Below, in pieces: positions 24,340-33,507 of a DNA stretch of 64,000 nucleotides. Position 1 is the stretch's first letter, and each line of letters begins with the position of its first letter. A program made the translations under genes and the position numbers. This DNA comes from Bradyrhizobium iriomotense. Its GTDB lineage: Bacteria > Pseudomonadota > Alphaproteobacteria > Rhizobiales > Xanthobacteraceae. The stretch is taken from NCBI RefSeq assembly GCF_018129405.1, contig NZ_JAFCLP010000023.1:62001-126000 (forward strand). Reading direction: 5' to 3'. The notes beneath the pieces are model-generated. The model saw nothing but the letters and a program-made list of their open reading frames with translations. It was not told the origin of the DNA and searched no databases.

Positions 24340-24696
24340 CTATTTCGGCCTCACATTCGGGTCGCCGCCGGGGCTGCCGGGGGGCGGGATCACCGGGGTG
24401 TTGGCGCCGGAGTCGGGGGCCGGGGCGTGCATGTCGGGGTCGACGCCGGCGGGCGGGCAGAGCACGCCGTCGGACTTTGCCAATTTGTCGCCGAGCGGTT
24501 CCCGGGACTGGCCGGTGGTGGTGCCATCGGGTGAACGGTTCGGGCGGTCCTGCGGGGTGCAGTTGGCTGCATGTTGCGGGGATTGCGGCGCGGTCGCTTG
24601 CGGCGGCGTCGCAGGTAGCGGCGGGGCCTGCGCGATCGCACTGCCGGAGGCGGCGATCAGGAGGCTGGCCAGGATGATGTTTGATGTCGTGCGCAT
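24340..24696 (-). CDS. Proline-rich secreted hypothetical protein
   Basis: 118 residues. A Sec signal peptide covers residues 1-22 (IILASLLIAASGSAIAQA). The mature part is Pro/Gln/Ala-rich, then has a conserved-looking section with two cysteines (AANCTPQDRPN ... SDGVLCPPAGVDPDM) and a Pro/Gly tail. The region QSREPLGDKLAKSDGVLCPP looks conserved and may be the functional core. The ATG at 24696 starts the signal peptide; the upstream extension is out of character. No Shine-Dalgarno is visible. The function is unknown. Confidence 0.75.
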   Translation of the reverse strand: MRTTSNIILASLLIAASGSAIAQAPPLPATPPQATAPQSPQHAANCTPQDRPNRSPDGTTTGQSREPLGDKLAKSDGVLCPPAGVDPDMHAPAPDSGANTPVIPPPGSPGGDPNVRPK

Positions 24697-24740
24697 GGGA
24701 GGAAAACGCGCCGGACTTGGCGCGTGTTCCCGTGGCGCGA

Positions 24741-25379
24741 TCACGATTTGCGGTAGCGGATCAGCGAGAAATGGCCCATCGGGGGCATGGGGCGGCGCTC
24801 GGTGAGCGTGACGCCGCCATGTTTGGCGGCCCAGTTGACGAGGCGGGCCCACGGGAATTCCGGGCGCCAGCCGAGGCGGCGGGCGACGGGTGCGAAGGCG
24901 AGCTCGGAGAGCTTGCGAAGACCCTTCTCGGCGCCGATGTGGTTGACGAGGATCAGCTCGCCGCCCGGCTTGAGCACGCGGACGAACTCGTCGAGCGTGC
25001 CTTCGGGATCCGGCACGGCGGTGATGACATATTGCGCCACCACCGCGTCGAAGGCGTTGTCGGGGAAGGCGAGGTTTTTCGCGTCCATCACCGAGAGCAC
25101 TTCGACATTGGAGAGCCGTAGCGCGCGCACGCGCGCCTGCGCCTTGCGTAGCATCGGCTCGGAGATGTCGACGCCGCAGATTTTTGTGGTGCGCGCGTAG
25201 TCCGACAGCGAAAGCCCGGTGCCGACGCCGACGTCAAGGATGCGGCCGCCGATGCGGTCGGCTTCCGCAATGGTCGACTGCCGCCCGGCGTCAAAGACCT
25301 TGCCGAACACGAGATCGTAGACCGGCGCCCAGCGGCCATAGGCCTTCTCGACCCCTGCCCGCGAGATGTCTGCTGCCAT
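24741..25379 (-). CDS. pmtA: Class I SAM methyltransferase, phosphatidylethanolamine N-methyltransferase-like
   Basis: 212 residues from the ATG at 25379. Motif I is ILDVGVGTGLSLSDY near residues 46-60, motif II CGVDISEPML near 67-76, motif III FDAVVAQYVITAVPDP near 107-122, and motif IV LKPGGELILVNHI near 135-147. This arrangement, including YDLVFGKVFDAGRQ near the N-terminus, is that of bacterial Pmt enzymes that methylate phosphatidylethanolamine toward phosphatidylcholine. Bradyrhizobium genomes carry several such paralogues, so the exact step in methylation is uncertain. It lies 80 bases before the end of mnmA in the same direction. Confidence 0.75.
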   Translation of the reverse strand: MAADISRAGVEKAYGRWAPVYDLVFGKVFDAGRQSTIAEADRIGGRILDVGVGTGLSLSDYARTTKICGVDISEPMLRKAQARVRALRLSNVEVLSVMDAKNLAFPDNAFDAVVAQYVITAVPDPEGTLDEFVRVLKPGGELILVNHIGAEKGLRKLSELAFAPVARRLGWRPEFPWARLVNWAAKHGGVTLTERRPMPPMGHFSLIRYRKS

Positions 25380-25395
25380 GCCCCCTGCCCTTAAC

Positions 25396-25423
25396 TTCAC
25401 CTCTCCCCAACAGGAGAGGTGAA
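25396..25423. repeat. Hairpin element between mnmA and pmtA
   Basis: TTCACCTCTCC and GGAGAGGTGAA form an 11-base-pair stem around a six-base loop. It shares the CCTCTCC core with the palindrome at 24300-24325. No T-run follows, so it is more likely a dispersed palindromic element than a classical terminator. Confidence 0.7.
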
Positions 25424-25459
25424 CCCAGCCCAATGAGTTGTGCTTGATGTCGTCATCCG

Positions 25460-26641
25460 TCAGCCGCGCACGGCTTCCACGAGCGGGCGTGACGTGTGGC
25501 CTGCGACTTTCGCCGCGGCGCTCTGAATAAAACCGCCGCCGAGCACACGGGCCTGGCCGCCAGGCGCATCGTAGAACACGCAGGCCTGGCCGGGCGAGAC
25601 GCCCTCTTCGCCTGCAACGAGCTCGACCTCGTAATGGCCGCCTCCGCCGCGCAGCCAGGCCGGCTGCGGCGAGCGGGTCGAGCGCACGCGCACGAACATT
25701 TCGAGGCCGCTTCCGATGGCGCGGTCGATGTCGCCGCCGCCGATCCAGTTGACGTCGCGCAAGGAGATGCGGTGCATCTTCAGCGCATCGCGCGGGCCGA
25801 CGACGACGCGGCGGTGCGCTGCATCCAGCCGCACCACGAACAGCGGCGAGCCGGAGGCGATGCCGAGGCCGCGGCGCTGGCCGACGGTGAAATTGGCGAT
25901 GCCGTGATGCTGGCCGAGCACGCGGCCGTCGAGGTCGACGATGTCGCCGGGGTCCATCGCGTTCGGGCGCAGGCGGGTGATGATGTCGGTGTAGCGGCCC
26001 GTCGGCACGAAGCAGATGTCCTGGCTGTCGTGCTTGTCGGCAACGCTGAGGCCGAAACGCCGCGCAAGCTCGCGCGTCTCAGGCTTGGTCATGTCGCCGA
26101 GCGGGAAGCGCAGGAAGTCGAGCTGCTCCTGCGTGGTCGCGAACAGGAAATAGCTCTGGTCGCGGTCGGCGTCGGCCGCGCAGACCAGCGCGCGCGAGCC
26201 GTCGCCCTGGCGGCGCGAGGCGACGTAGTGGCCGGTGGCGAGCGCCTGCGCGCCGAGTTCGCGCGCGGTCTTCAGCAGGTCGCGGAATTTTACGCTGCGG
26301 TTGCACTCGATGCAGGGCACCGGCGTCTCGCCGAGCGCGTAGCTGTCGGCGAAATTGTCGATGACGGACTCGCGAAAACGGTCCTCGTAGTCGAGCACGT
26401 AATGGGGAATGCCGAGCTTGGCGGCGACGTCGCGGGCGTCGTGGATGTCCTGGCCGGCGCAGCAGGCGCCCTTGCGATGGGTGGCCGCGCCGTGGTCGTA
26501 GAGCTGCAGCGTGATGCCGACGACGTCGTAGCCTTCAGCCTTCAGCAGCGCAGCCGTCGTCGAGGAATCGACGCCGCCCGACATGGCAACGACGACCCTG
26601 GTGTCCTCAGGACGGCCTTCAAGATCCAGACTGTTGAGCAT
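25460..26641 (-). CDS. mnmA: tRNA 2-thiouridine(34) synthase MnmA
   Basis: 393 residues. It thiolates U34 of Lys, Glu and Gln tRNAs using ATP and a persulfide relay. The PP-loop SGGVDSS is near residues 21-27. The first catalytic Cys lies in PCIECNR (near 119), the second in DSQDICFVP (near 214), and DKHDSQ and GQRRGLGIA are further hallmarks. A C-terminal beta-barrel domain has the GGGHYEVEL insertion. It is the upstream gene of the leftward pair with pmtA. Housekeeping gene with no sign of damage. Confidence 0.96.
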   Translation of the reverse strand: MLNSLDLEGRPEDTRVVVAMSGGVDSSTTAALLKAEGYDVVGITLQLYDHGAATHRKGACCAGQDIHDARDVAAKLGIPHYVLDYEDRFRESVIDNFADSYALGETPVPCIECNRSVKFRDLLKTARELGAQALATGHYVASRRQGDGSRALVCAADADRDQSYFLFATTQEQLDFLRFPLGDMTKPETRELARRFGLSVADKHDSQDICFVPTGRYTDIITRLRPNAMDPGDIVDLDGRVLGQHHGIANFTVGQRRGLGIASGSPLFVVRLDAAHRRVVVGPRDALKMHRISLRDVNWIGGGDIDRAIGSGLEMFVRVRSTRSPQPAWLRGGGGHYEVELVAGEEGVSPGQACVFYDAPGGQARVLGGGFIQSAAAKVAGHTSRPLVEAVRG

Positions 26642-26986
26642 GGGTTCTTAAGCTGTGACGGCGGCGTTCGGCGATCCGCAATTTGCTTCTGGCCGGGACA
26701 TGAACGGTCCCGGGGAACTTCGGTTCCCGCGGGGGCGCGACTTGCCCGGTCGAAAGCGGCTGAGAGCTGCCTCTTTAATATAGGCCGCATTCCGGTGAAG
26801 CAATCACGGGGCAGGCCTGCTTAGGGCAATTCTTGCCGGGGAGGCAGAAATGGCGGGGCTCTTGCGTCCCTCGCAGGTCGGAGAGCAATCCACCAATCCA
26901 TTGATTTTACTTGATAAAACCGTCTTTCAGGAGGCTGGCCCGCTCCTTGCTACCCCCAAGCCGAAGATGTTTCCAAGGGGTCGCAT
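26642..26986. other. Divergent intergenic region between mnmA and fliK
   Basis: Holds the mnmA promoter region and a candidate sigma-54 promoter (26851-26865). No gene or RNA was seen. Confidence 0.5.
26851..26865 (+). promoter_or_regulatory. Candidate sigma-54 (-24/-12) promoter for fliK-flgD
   Basis: TGGCGGGGCTCTTGC keeps the invariant GG-N10-GC of sigma-54 promoters and matches TGGC...TTGC at the required spacing. It lies 122 bases before the fliK start. In Caulobacter the hook genes are sigma-54 dependent and activated by FlbD, whose gene is in this window. Single matches occur by chance in high-GC DNA, so this is a candidate only. Confidence 0.4.
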
Positions 26987-28597
26987 GTGGTCGGTGTTTC
27001 CTCAGATCTAGTTGCCAGCGTCCAGGTTTCGAGCGCGCAGCAGAAGCCTGCGCGCTCGCAGAGCACGAAGGATACGTCGGCGAGCGACTCTTTCGGCTCA
27101 CTGGTCGACAGCAACACCCAGGCGATCAGCAACAGCGCGCCGGCCCAGGACGCCGCGCCGCGCCGGACCGATTCCGCCTCGTCGTCCTCCGCCTCCGACC
27201 GGAGCGCGCGTGACACCGCCTCATCCGATCAGGCCTCGCAGAGCAAGGCCAGCGACGTCACCGACACGCCCGCCCCCGCGAAGAGCGAGGCCACGGACGA
27301 TGCGGCCAAGGATTCCGACAAGCCAACCAAAGCCAAGGACAAGTCCGAGACGTCAGACGCCAAGTCGGCGGACAAGTCCGAGGAGACCAAGGGCGACAAG
27401 GCCACCGACGGTCTCGCCGCTGCCGTCGATGCCGCGGCCACGGCGCAAGTCGATGCGACGCAGACCGCCGTGCCCGATCCGAACGCGATTCCGGTCGCCG
27501 CGCCTGTCGTGCCGGTCGATCCGAATGCGAGCCAGGCCAGCGATGCCGCCACCTCGCCGCTGACGATCGCCGCCGCCGGCATCGCCGCCAGCGCCTCCAC
27601 CGCGGCGCAGATCGCCGGCACCAAGACCGATACCGCGACGCCCGGCGACAAGAGCGCCAAGACGGCCGGAGCGAAAGTCGAAGCCGACACCTCGGCGACA
27701 CTGGCCGATGCCGCGGCCGGCGCAACCGACGGCACCGCGACCGACGCCAAGACCAATGGCGGGCTGATCGCCGCCGTAGACCAGGGCACGCCAAAAACCT
27801 CGTTCAAGGCCGCCGCCACCGCGCAGGCGCAGACCGACATCTCCAACATCGGCCAGGACGCGGGCAAGACCAACGCGGCCACGCCGCAGGCGCCGGCGAC
27901 CGCGATCAACGCCGCCGCGCATCCGCAAGCCGCCAAGCCGCAGGCCGACGGCAGCGCGACCGACGCCAAGCCAGGTGCCGCGGACCGTGCGCCCGATGCG
28001 ATCCCGGCCGCACCGGCCGCGCACGCCCATGCCAATGCGCAAGCCGCTTTCAACGCGACCGACAGCAGCGCGCAGGCCGCCGCCGCCGTGCAGGCGCCGC
28101 TGACCACGACCACTTCGGCTGCGACCGCCTCGACCGCAACGCTGACCGCGACCGCGGCGACTTCGGCGGCGGTGCCGATCAACGCCGTGCCGATCGAGAT
28201 CGCGGCCGCCGCGCGCGCCGGCAGGACGCGGTTCGACATCAGCCTCGATCCGGTCGATCTCGGCCGCATCGACGTCCGCATCAATGTCGACCGCAACGGC
28301 CAGGTCACCTCGCATCTCACGGTGGAGAAGCCGGAGACGCTGCAGATGCTGCGGCAGGACGCGCCGCAATTGCAGCGCGCGCTCGACGATGCCGGCTTCA
28401 AGACCGGCAGCAACGGGCTGTCCTTCAGCCTGCGCGACCAGAATTCATCGGGCCAGAACTCCGGCCAGAACAACGACAATGGCGGCAATGCCCGCCGGCT
28501 GATCATCAGCGAGGACGACAGCGTTTCCGCAGCGCCCGTGGGGCGCGGCTACGGCCGCATGCTCGGATCGAGCAGCGGCGTCGACATCAGAGTGTGA
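26987..28597 (+). CDS. fliK: FliK-like flagellar hook-length control protein
   Basis: 536 residues from a GTG at 26987 with AAGGGG upstream. About 400 residues are low-complexity and rich in Ala, Thr, Asp and Lys, as in the ruler region of FliK. The C-terminal Flg_hook domain is near residues 405-490: RTRFDISLDPVDLGRIDVRI, then TVEKPETLQMLRQDAPQLQR and SLRDQN. The protein measures hook length and switches the export gate. It lies 13 bases before flgD and shares its transcript. The composition of the linker makes alignment outside the C-terminus meaningless. Confidence 0.88.
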   Translation: MVGVSSDLVASVQVSSAQQKPARSQSTKDTSASDSFGSLVDSNTQAISNSAPAQDAAPRRTDSASSSSASDRSARDTASSDQASQSKASDVTDTPAPAKSEATDDAAKDSDKPTKAKDKSETSDAKSADKSEETKGDKATDGLAAAVDAAATAQVDATQTAVPDPNAIPVAAPVVPVDPNASQASDAATSPLTIAAAGIAASASTAAQIAGTKTDTATPGDKSAKTAGAKVEADTSATLADAAAGATDGTATDAKTNGGLIAAVDQGTPKTSFKAAATAQAQTDISNIGQDAGKTNAATPQAPATAINAAAHPQAAKPQADGSATDAKPGAADRAPDAIPAAPAAHAHANAQAAFNATDSSAQAAAAVQAPLTTTTSAATASTATLTATAATSAAVPINAVPIEIAAAARAGRTRFDISLDPVDLGRIDVRINVDRNGQVTSHLTVEKPETLQMLRQDAPQLQRALDDAGFKTGSNGLSFSLRDQNSSGQNSGQNNDNGGNARRLIISEDDSVSAAPVGRGYGRMLGSSSGVDIRV

Positions 28598-28610
28598 GGA
28601 GTATTCGCTT

Positions 28611-29318
28611 ATGACCACCACGAATGCCGCCACCGCGCCCGCCGTCGTCTCCGGCACGACCGACATCCCGAAATCCTCATCGAGCTCGACCATGAGCTCG
28701 AGCACGGGCTCGACGCTCGCCGGCAACTTCCAGACCTTCCTGACGCTGCTGACGACGCAGCTGCAGAACCAGAACCCGCTCGATCCGCTCGACACCAACC
28801 AGTTCACCCAGCAGCTGGTGCAGTTCGCCGGCGTCGAGCAGCAGCTCAAGACCAACGACTCGCTGGCCCAGCTGGTCACGCTGCAGCAGACCACGCAGGC
28901 GACCCAGGCGCTGGGCTTCGTCGGCAAGACCGCGCTGGTCGACGGCTCGACCGCGACGATGAAGAACTCGTCGGCGACCTGGCATCTGAACGTGCCGACC
29001 GATTCCACCGTCGACATCACCGTCGCCAATGCCAGCGGCCAGACCGTGTTCACCGGCAAATACACCGCCGCCGCCGGCACCGACATTCCCTTTACCTGGA
29101 ACGGCATGGGCAACGACGGCACGCAATGGCCCGACGGCAAGTACACGATCTCGGCCACAGGCAAGGACGTCGCGAACAACAATATCGGCATCGCCGCACA
29201 GGTGCAGGGGGTGGTGTCGTCCGTCGACCTGACCCAGTCACCGCCGCTGCTCACCATCGACGGCGCCAGCTACACGCTGAGCCAGGTGAAGAGCATTATT
29301 GCGACCAGCAGCAATTGA
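28611..29318 (+). CDS. flgD: Flagellar hook capping protein FlgD
   Basis: 235 residues. The N-terminal FlgD motif FLTLLTTQLQNQNPLDP, followed by QFTQQLVQFAGVEQQLK, lies near residues 42-80. A tudor-like and FlgD_ig region follows (GKTALVDGS ... IPFTWNGMGNDGTQWPDG). It forms the scaffold on which hook subunits polymerise and is discarded later. It is coupled to fliK, with a TGAGGAG ribosome site in the 13-base gap. Nothing unusual. Confidence 0.95.
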   Translation: MTTTNAATAPAVVSGTTDIPKSSSSSTMSSSTGSTLAGNFQTFLTLLTTQLQNQNPLDPLDTNQFTQQLVQFAGVEQQLKTNDSLAQLVTLQQTTQATQALGFVGKTALVDGSTATMKNSSATWHLNVPTDSTVDITVANASGQTVFTGKYTAAAGTDIPFTWNGMGNDGTQWPDGKYTISATGKDVANNNIGIAAQVQGVVSSVDLTQSPPLLTIDGASYTLSQVKSIIATSSN

Positions 29319-29691
29319 GGCGGGCGGGCGAGCTACATACTCGGTGTCGTCCTGGCGAAGGCCAGGACCCATAACCACCGAAAGTCGTTTAAATGCGAGG
29401 ACGTGACCCCGAGTCTTCGCCAAACTACCATTTGGGGTAATGGGTCCTGGCTTTCGCCAGGACGACGGTTGAGGGCTTTGCAGCGTCCCGCGCAGACCCC
29501 GGTTTATTAGTAAAGTATTTACCTTCTGCCCGCTTGGCCGGCTCAAACCATGCTGTTTCGCCCGCCAGGCCGGCCGCGTTCCCGCAAGTTTCAACGAGAA
29601 TTGTATTGAAGCCTTAGGCTTAGCGGATTTTTAAGCCGCCGGGGTTACGGTTACGGCGTGAGTTCAGTGGTTGAGAGTTTGTGAGTACGCC
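29319..29691. other. Intergenic region upstream of sciP
   Basis: Contains the dispersed repeat at 29346-29467 and, at 29510-29522, the inverted repeat GTAAA-GTA-TTTAC within an A/T-rich stretch. The latter is a possible operator or promoter element for sciP. No coding frame. Confidence 0.5.
29346..29467. repeat. Dispersed imperfect inverted repeat (CGTCCTGGC type)
   Basis: GTCGTCCTGGCGAAGGCCAG at the left end and its near complement (GGGTCCTGGCTTTCGCCAGG, then ACGACG) at the right end frame about 70 bases of unpaired DNA. Each arm also has an internal small palindrome CCTGGC..GCCAGG. Such elements occur in many copies between genes in Bradyrhizobium and Rhodopseudomonas. It separates the flgD transcript from sciP. 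Confidence 0.8.
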
Positions 29692-29967
29692 ATGACAGAA
29701 CCCCATCGCCCGAGGGTAAAATACGTCATCGGGCCGGACGGCAGTCCGCTGACGATCGCAGATCTGCCCGCGCCCGGTACCAAACGCTGGGTCATCCGCC
29801 GCAAGGCCGAGGTCGTCGCCGCTGTGCGTGGCGGACTTCTCTCCCTCGAGGAGGCCTGCAGCCGTTACACCCTGACGGTCGACGAATTCCTCTCCTGGCA
29901 GTTTTCCATCGACCAGCACGGTCTGGCGGGTCTTCGCACCACCCGCATCCAGCAATATCGCCAGTAA
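29692..29967 (+). CDS. sciP: SciP-type CtrA inhibitor (DUF1153)
   Basis: 91 residues. The sequence YVIGPDGSPLTIADLP, KRWVIRRKAEVVAAVRGGLL, TVDEFLSWQF and HGLAGLRTTRIQQYR is nearly that of Caulobacter SciP, which binds CtrA and its promoters and blocks recruitment of RNA polymerase after replication starts. A helix-turn-helix occupies about residues 33-75. The ATG at 29692 was chosen over a GTG 21 bases upstream by homology to the family start. It ends in a strong terminator and directly precedes the fliF operon, a class of genes CtrA usually controls. Confidence 0.92.
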   Translation: MTEPHRPRVKYVIGPDGSPLTIADLPAPGTKRWVIRRKAEVVAAVRGGLLSLEEACSRYTLTVDEFLSWQFSIDQHGLAGLRTTRIQQYRQ

Positions 29968-29995
29968 GCGATCCGGAAATCTGCGGCTTTTGACG

Positions 29996-30029
29996 AAAAT
30001 CGGCCTCGCCCAGCGAGGCCGATTTTTTT
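29996..30029 (+). terminator. Intrinsic terminator of sciP
   Basis: AAAATCGGCCTCGC and GCGAGGCCGATTTT form a 14-base-pair stem with a CCA loop, followed by a run of seven T overall. It lies 28 bases past the sciP stop. It isolates sciP from fliF. Confidence 0.9.
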
Positions 30030-30054
30030 CATGACGCGACTTTTGTCCGACCTC

Positions 30055-30070
30055 TTAACCTTCGTTAACC
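30055..30070 (+). promoter_or_regulatory. CtrA-like motif upstream of fliF
   Basis: TTAACC-TTCG-TTAACC, two half-sites in direct repeat. The CtrA consensus is TTAA-N7-TTAA; here the gap between TTAA units is six, one short, so binding is uncertain. It lies about 80 bases before the fliF start. CtrA control of the fliF operon is known in Caulobacter. Confidence 0.45.
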
Positions 30071-30146
30071 ATATCGAAACCATCCCCTAGGCAATAATTG
30101 CCCAGTCGGCCGCTCGGTTGCGGGTCGAATTGGTCGGGGCGGTTGC

Positions 30147-31760
30147 TTGCAAGGTCTTGGGGACTTCTTAAAAAGTATCGGCGCCGCCCGGTTCGGGGCG
30201 ATGATCGCGGTCACCGCCGCGCTCATCGGCTTTTTCGCGTTCGTCATCATGCGCGTCACCACGCCGCAGATGACGACGCTGTTCACGGACCTCAGCGTCG
30301 AAGATTCTTCCAGCATCATCAAGGACCTGGAACGCCAGGGCATCCAGTTCGAGATCCGCAATGAGGGCTCCATCATCATGGTGCCCAAGGACAAGGTCAC
30401 GCGCCTGCGGATGAAACTCGCCGAGGGCGGCCTGCCCAAGGGCGGCGGCGTCGGCTACGAGGTGTTCGACAAGTCGGATGCGCTCGGCACCACCTCCTTC
30501 GTCCAGAACATCAATCATCTCCGCGCGCTGGAAGGCGAGCTCGCCCGCACCATCCGCGCCATCGACCGCATCCAGGCCGCCCGCGTCCACCTGGTGCTGC
30601 CCGAGCGCCCGCTGTTCGCGCGCGAGGCGCCGGAGCCGTCGGCTTCGATCGTGGTGCGGGTACGTGGCTCGCTCGAAGCGCAGCAGATTCGCGCCATCCG
30701 CCATCTCGTCGCCTCCGCCGTCAACGGCCTGAAGCCGCAGCGCGTCTCGATCGTCGACGAGGCCGGCCAGCTGCTCGCCGACGGCGCCCAGACCGATCCG
30801 GAGCAGGCGCTCGGCGACGAGCGCCGCACCGCCTTCGAGAAGCGGATGCGCAAGCAGGTCGAGGACATCGTGTCCTCGGTGGTCGGATCGGGCCGCGCCC
30901 GCGTCCAGCTCTCCGCCGATTTCGACTTCAATAAGATCACCCAGACCTCGGACAAGTTCGATCCCGAGGGCCGCGTGCTGCGCTCGAGCCAGACCCGTGA
31001 AGAAAGTAGCATGACCGCCGACAACAACGGCCAGGTCACCGTCAACAACGAGCTGCCGGGCAACCAGCAGAACAACGGCGTCGCGGCCAAGGACCAGAGC
31101 AAGAAGACCGAGGAGACCAACAATTACGAGATCTCCCGCACCACCAAGACCGAGGTGACCGAGGCCGGCCGGGTCAACCGCATCTCGGTCGCGGTGCTGG
31201 TCGACGGCATCTACAGCAAGAACGACAAGGGCGAGCTGGCGTACCAGGACCGCACCAAGGAGCAGCTCGACCGCATCGCCACGCTGGTACGCTCGGCGAT
31301 CGGCTTCGATCAGAAGCGCGGCGACCAGGTCGAGGTCGTGAACCTGCGCTTCGCCGACGCCCCCTCCACCGCACCTATCGGCGAACCTGGCGGCTTCCTG
31401 GGCATGCTGCAGTTCACCAAGGACGACGTCATGTACTTCGTCGAGCTCGGCGTGATGATGCTGCTCGGTCTCGTCGTGATGTTCATGGTGATCCGCCCGC
31501 TGGTCAAGCGCATCCTCGCCTCGGACGAGGTGGCCGCTGCCATCTCCGGCGTCCTCGCCGGCCCCTCCGCCTCGGAAGAGGCCGCGCCGGCCGCCGGACA
31601 GGCGCTGCTGCCCGGCGGCGCCGCCAGCGCGATCGACGTTGCCACCATCCAGGGCCAGGTCCACGCCCAGTCCGTTCACCGCGTCGGCGAGCTCGCCGAG
31701 CGCAACCCCAACGAAACCGTCGCCATCATCCGTCAATGGCTGAGCGAACCCGCGAAATAA
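30147..31760 (+). CDS. fliF: Flagellar MS-ring protein FliF
   Basis: 537 residues from a TTG at 30147; this start gives the family N-terminus QGLGDFLKSIGAARF. The first membrane helix is at about residues 18-38 and the second near 427-452 (YFVELGVMMLLGLVVMFMVI). Between them are the ring-building motifs with LFTDLSVEDSSSIIKDLE, GYEVFDKSD, LEGELARTI and RVHLVLPERPLF. The cytoplasmic C-terminus binds FliG. First gene of the five-gene operon fliF-fliG-fliH-fliN-flbD, the same order as in Caulobacter crescentus. Confidence 0.96.
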   Translation: MQGLGDFLKSIGAARFGAMIAVTAALIGFFAFVIMRVTTPQMTTLFTDLSVEDSSSIIKDLERQGIQFEIRNEGSIIMVPKDKVTRLRMKLAEGGLPKGGGVGYEVFDKSDALGTTSFVQNINHLRALEGELARTIRAIDRIQAARVHLVLPERPLFAREAPEPSASIVVRVRGSLEAQQIRAIRHLVASAVNGLKPQRVSIVDEAGQLLADGAQTDPEQALGDERRTAFEKRMRKQVEDIVSSVVGSGRARVQLSADFDFNKITQTSDKFDPEGRVLRSSQTREESSMTADNNGQVTVNNELPGNQQNNGVAAKDQSKKTEETNNYEISRTTKTEVTEAGRVNRISVAVLVDGIYSKNDKGELAYQDRTKEQLDRIATLVRSAIGFDQKRGDQVEVVNLRFADAPSTAPIGEPGGFLGMLQFTKDDVMYFVELGVMMLLGLVVMFMVIRPLVKRILASDEVAAAISGVLAGPSASEEAAPAAGQALLPGGAASAIDVATIQGQVHAQSVHRVGELAERNPNETVAIIRQWLSEPAK

Positions 31761-31792
31761 CCCAAGCCAAGTGAATCAAGAAGTGATCTGAC

Positions 31793-32884
31793 ATGGCCGC
31801 CAATCTGCAAAACGCCAACTCCACCGACATCACCAGCGTGATCTCCACGCTCGGCCAGCGTGCGGGCAACCGTGCGGGCGGCAAGACCGAAGCGCTGGCG
31901 GGCCCGAAGCGTGCCGCGATCCTGATGCTGGCGCTGGGCGAGCAATATGGCGGCAAGATCTGGGGCCTGCTCGACGACGACGAGGTGCGCCAGCTCTCGC
32001 TGGAAATGTCGACGCTCGGCACCGTCGAGGTCGACACCGTCGAGGACATGCTGCTCGAATTCGTCTCGCGCATGTCGGCCTCGGGCGCGCTGATGGGCAA
32101 TTTCGACGCCACCGAGCGGCTGCTCCAGCAGTACCTGCCGCCGGAGCGCGTCAACGGCATCATGGACGAGATCCGCGGCCCCGCGGGGCGCAACATGTGG
32201 GAGAAGCTCTCCAACGTGCAGGAAGAGGTCCTCGCCAACTACCTCAAGAACGAATACCCGCAGACCATCGCCGTGGTGCTGTCGAAGCTGAAGTCGGAGC
32301 ATGCCGCCCGCGTGCTCGGCATCCTGCCCGAGGAGCTCGCGCTCGACGTCGTCAACCGCATGCTGAAGATGGAGGCGGTGCAGAAGGAGGTGATCGAGAG
32401 CGTGGAGAAGACGCTGCGCACCGAATTCATGTCCAACCTGTCGCAGACCCGCCGCCGCGACGCCCACGAGGTGATGGCCGAAATCTTCAACAATTTCGAC
32501 CGCCAGACCGAAACCCGCTTCATCACCTCGCTGGAAGAGGAGAACCGCGAATCGGCCGAGCGTATCAAGGCGCTGATGTTCACCTTCGACGACCTCGTCA
32601 AGCTGGATTCCGGCTCGGCCCAGACCTTGATGCGCAACGTCGACAAGGACAAGCTCGGCGTCGCACTCAAGAGCGCCAACGAGGACGTCCGCAATTTCTT
32701 CTTCGGCAACATGTCCTCGCGCGCGGCCAAGATGCTGCAGGACGACATGGCCGCGATGGGCCCGGTCCGTCTGCGCGACGTCGACGAGGCCCAGGCGCTG
32801 CTGGTCAACCTTGCTAAGGACCTCGCCGCCAAGGGCGAGATCATGCTGACCAAGAACCGCGCTGACGACGAGCTGGTGTACTGA
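31793..32884 (+). CDS. fliG: Flagellar motor switch protein FliG
   Basis: 363 residues. N-terminal domain with [17 protein letters not shown], middle domain with the EHPQTIA-like motif [23 protein letters not shown] (residues about 150-172), and C-terminal torque helix with alternating charges [18 protein letters not shown]. It couples the stator to the MS ring and sets rotation direction. Its stop overlaps the fliH start by one base (TGATG). Confidence 0.97.
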   Translation: MAANLQNANSTDITSVISTLGQRAGNRAGGKTEALAGPKRAAILMLALGEQYGGKIWGLLDDDEVRQLSLEMSTLGTVEVDTVEDMLLEFVSRMSASGALMGNFDATERLLQQYLPPERVNGIMDEIRGPAGRNMWEKLSNVQEEVLANYLKNEYPQTIAVVLSKLKSEHAARVLGILPEELALDVVNRMLKMEAVQKEVIESVEKTLRTEFMSNLSQTRRRDAHEVMAEIFNNFDRQTETRFITSLEEENRESAERIKALMFTFDDLVKLDSGSAQTLMRNVDKDKLGVALKSANEDVRNFFFGNMSSRAAKMLQDDMAAMGPVRLRDVDEAQALLVNLAKDLAAKGEIMLTKNRADDELVY

Positions 32885-33504
32885 TGGCCGCTCCGGCAAA
32901 ATTCCTGTTCGACACCGACTTCGCCGCGCCCGAGCGGACGCGCGAGAAGGCCGCGACCGCGGCCGAGATCGCGCAGAAGGTCGCGGAAGCCGAGGCGCGG
33001 GCCTATCAGGACGGCTTTGCCGCCGGCCAGCGCGAGGCCAAGGCCGAGAGCGACCGCCGCGTCGCGCTCGCCATGGAAGAGATCAATATCGCGATCCGGG
33101 GCATCGCCTCCGGCATCGGCAACATCGAGTCCAAGATGGAGACCGAGGCGGTCGACGTCGCGGTCGCCGTGGCGCGGAAGCTGTGCGCCGACCTCGTCGC
33201 CGCCGAGCCGCTCGGCGAGGTCGTCGCGCTGGTCAAGGACTGCTTCTCGCATTTGGTCGCGACGCCGCATCTCGTCGTCCGCATCAACGATTCGCTCTAC
33301 GACAGCGCGCGCGAGAAGATCGAGCGGCTCGCCAAGCAAAGCGGCTTCGAGGGCCGGCTGGTGATCCTGGCCGAGCCGGAAATTGCCACCGGCGACTGCC
33401 GGATCGAATGGGCTGATGGCGGTGTCGTGCTGGAGCGCGGCGCCATCGCGGCCAAGATCGACGACATGGTCGGACGCTATATCGCGTCCCGGAGGGGGAG
33501 CTAA
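32884..33504 (+). CDS. fliH: Flagellar export apparatus protein FliH (FlbE)
   Basis: 206 residues. The N-terminal part is a charged coiled coil (EIAQKVAEAEARAYQDGFAA, with repeated G-x-x-x-G like spacing). The C-terminal domain is of the V-ATPase subunit E type (VDVAVAVARKLCADLV, HLVVRINDSLYDSAR, GDCRIEWADGGVVLERG). It holds the export ATPase FliI at the motor. In Caulobacter this gene is called flbE and also lies between fliG and fliN. It is three bases from fliN. Confidence 0.9.
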   Translation: MAAPAKFLFDTDFAAPERTREKAATAAEIAQKVAEAEARAYQDGFAAGQREAKAESDRRVALAMEEINIAIRGIASGIGNIESKMETEAVDVAVAVARKLCADLVAAEPLGEVVALVKDCFSHLVATPHLVVRINDSLYDSAREKIERLAKQSGFEGRLVILAEPEIATGDCRIEWADGGVVLERGAIAAKIDDMVGRYIASRRGS

Positions 33505-33507
33505 GCC

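Noticed and set aside
24191-24805. Rightward frame of 204 codons opposite the proline-rich secreted protein
   Set aside because: Gly/Ser-rich shadow; the opposite strand encodes a signal peptide and a conserved-looking core.
27229-28506. Antisense Ser/Ala/Val-rich frame over fliK
   Set aside because: Results from the Ala/Thr/Asp-rich linker of fliK read backwards; no start signal.
30168-31736. Antisense frame of 522 codons over fliF
   Set aside because: Shadow frame with no family features; fliF is complete.
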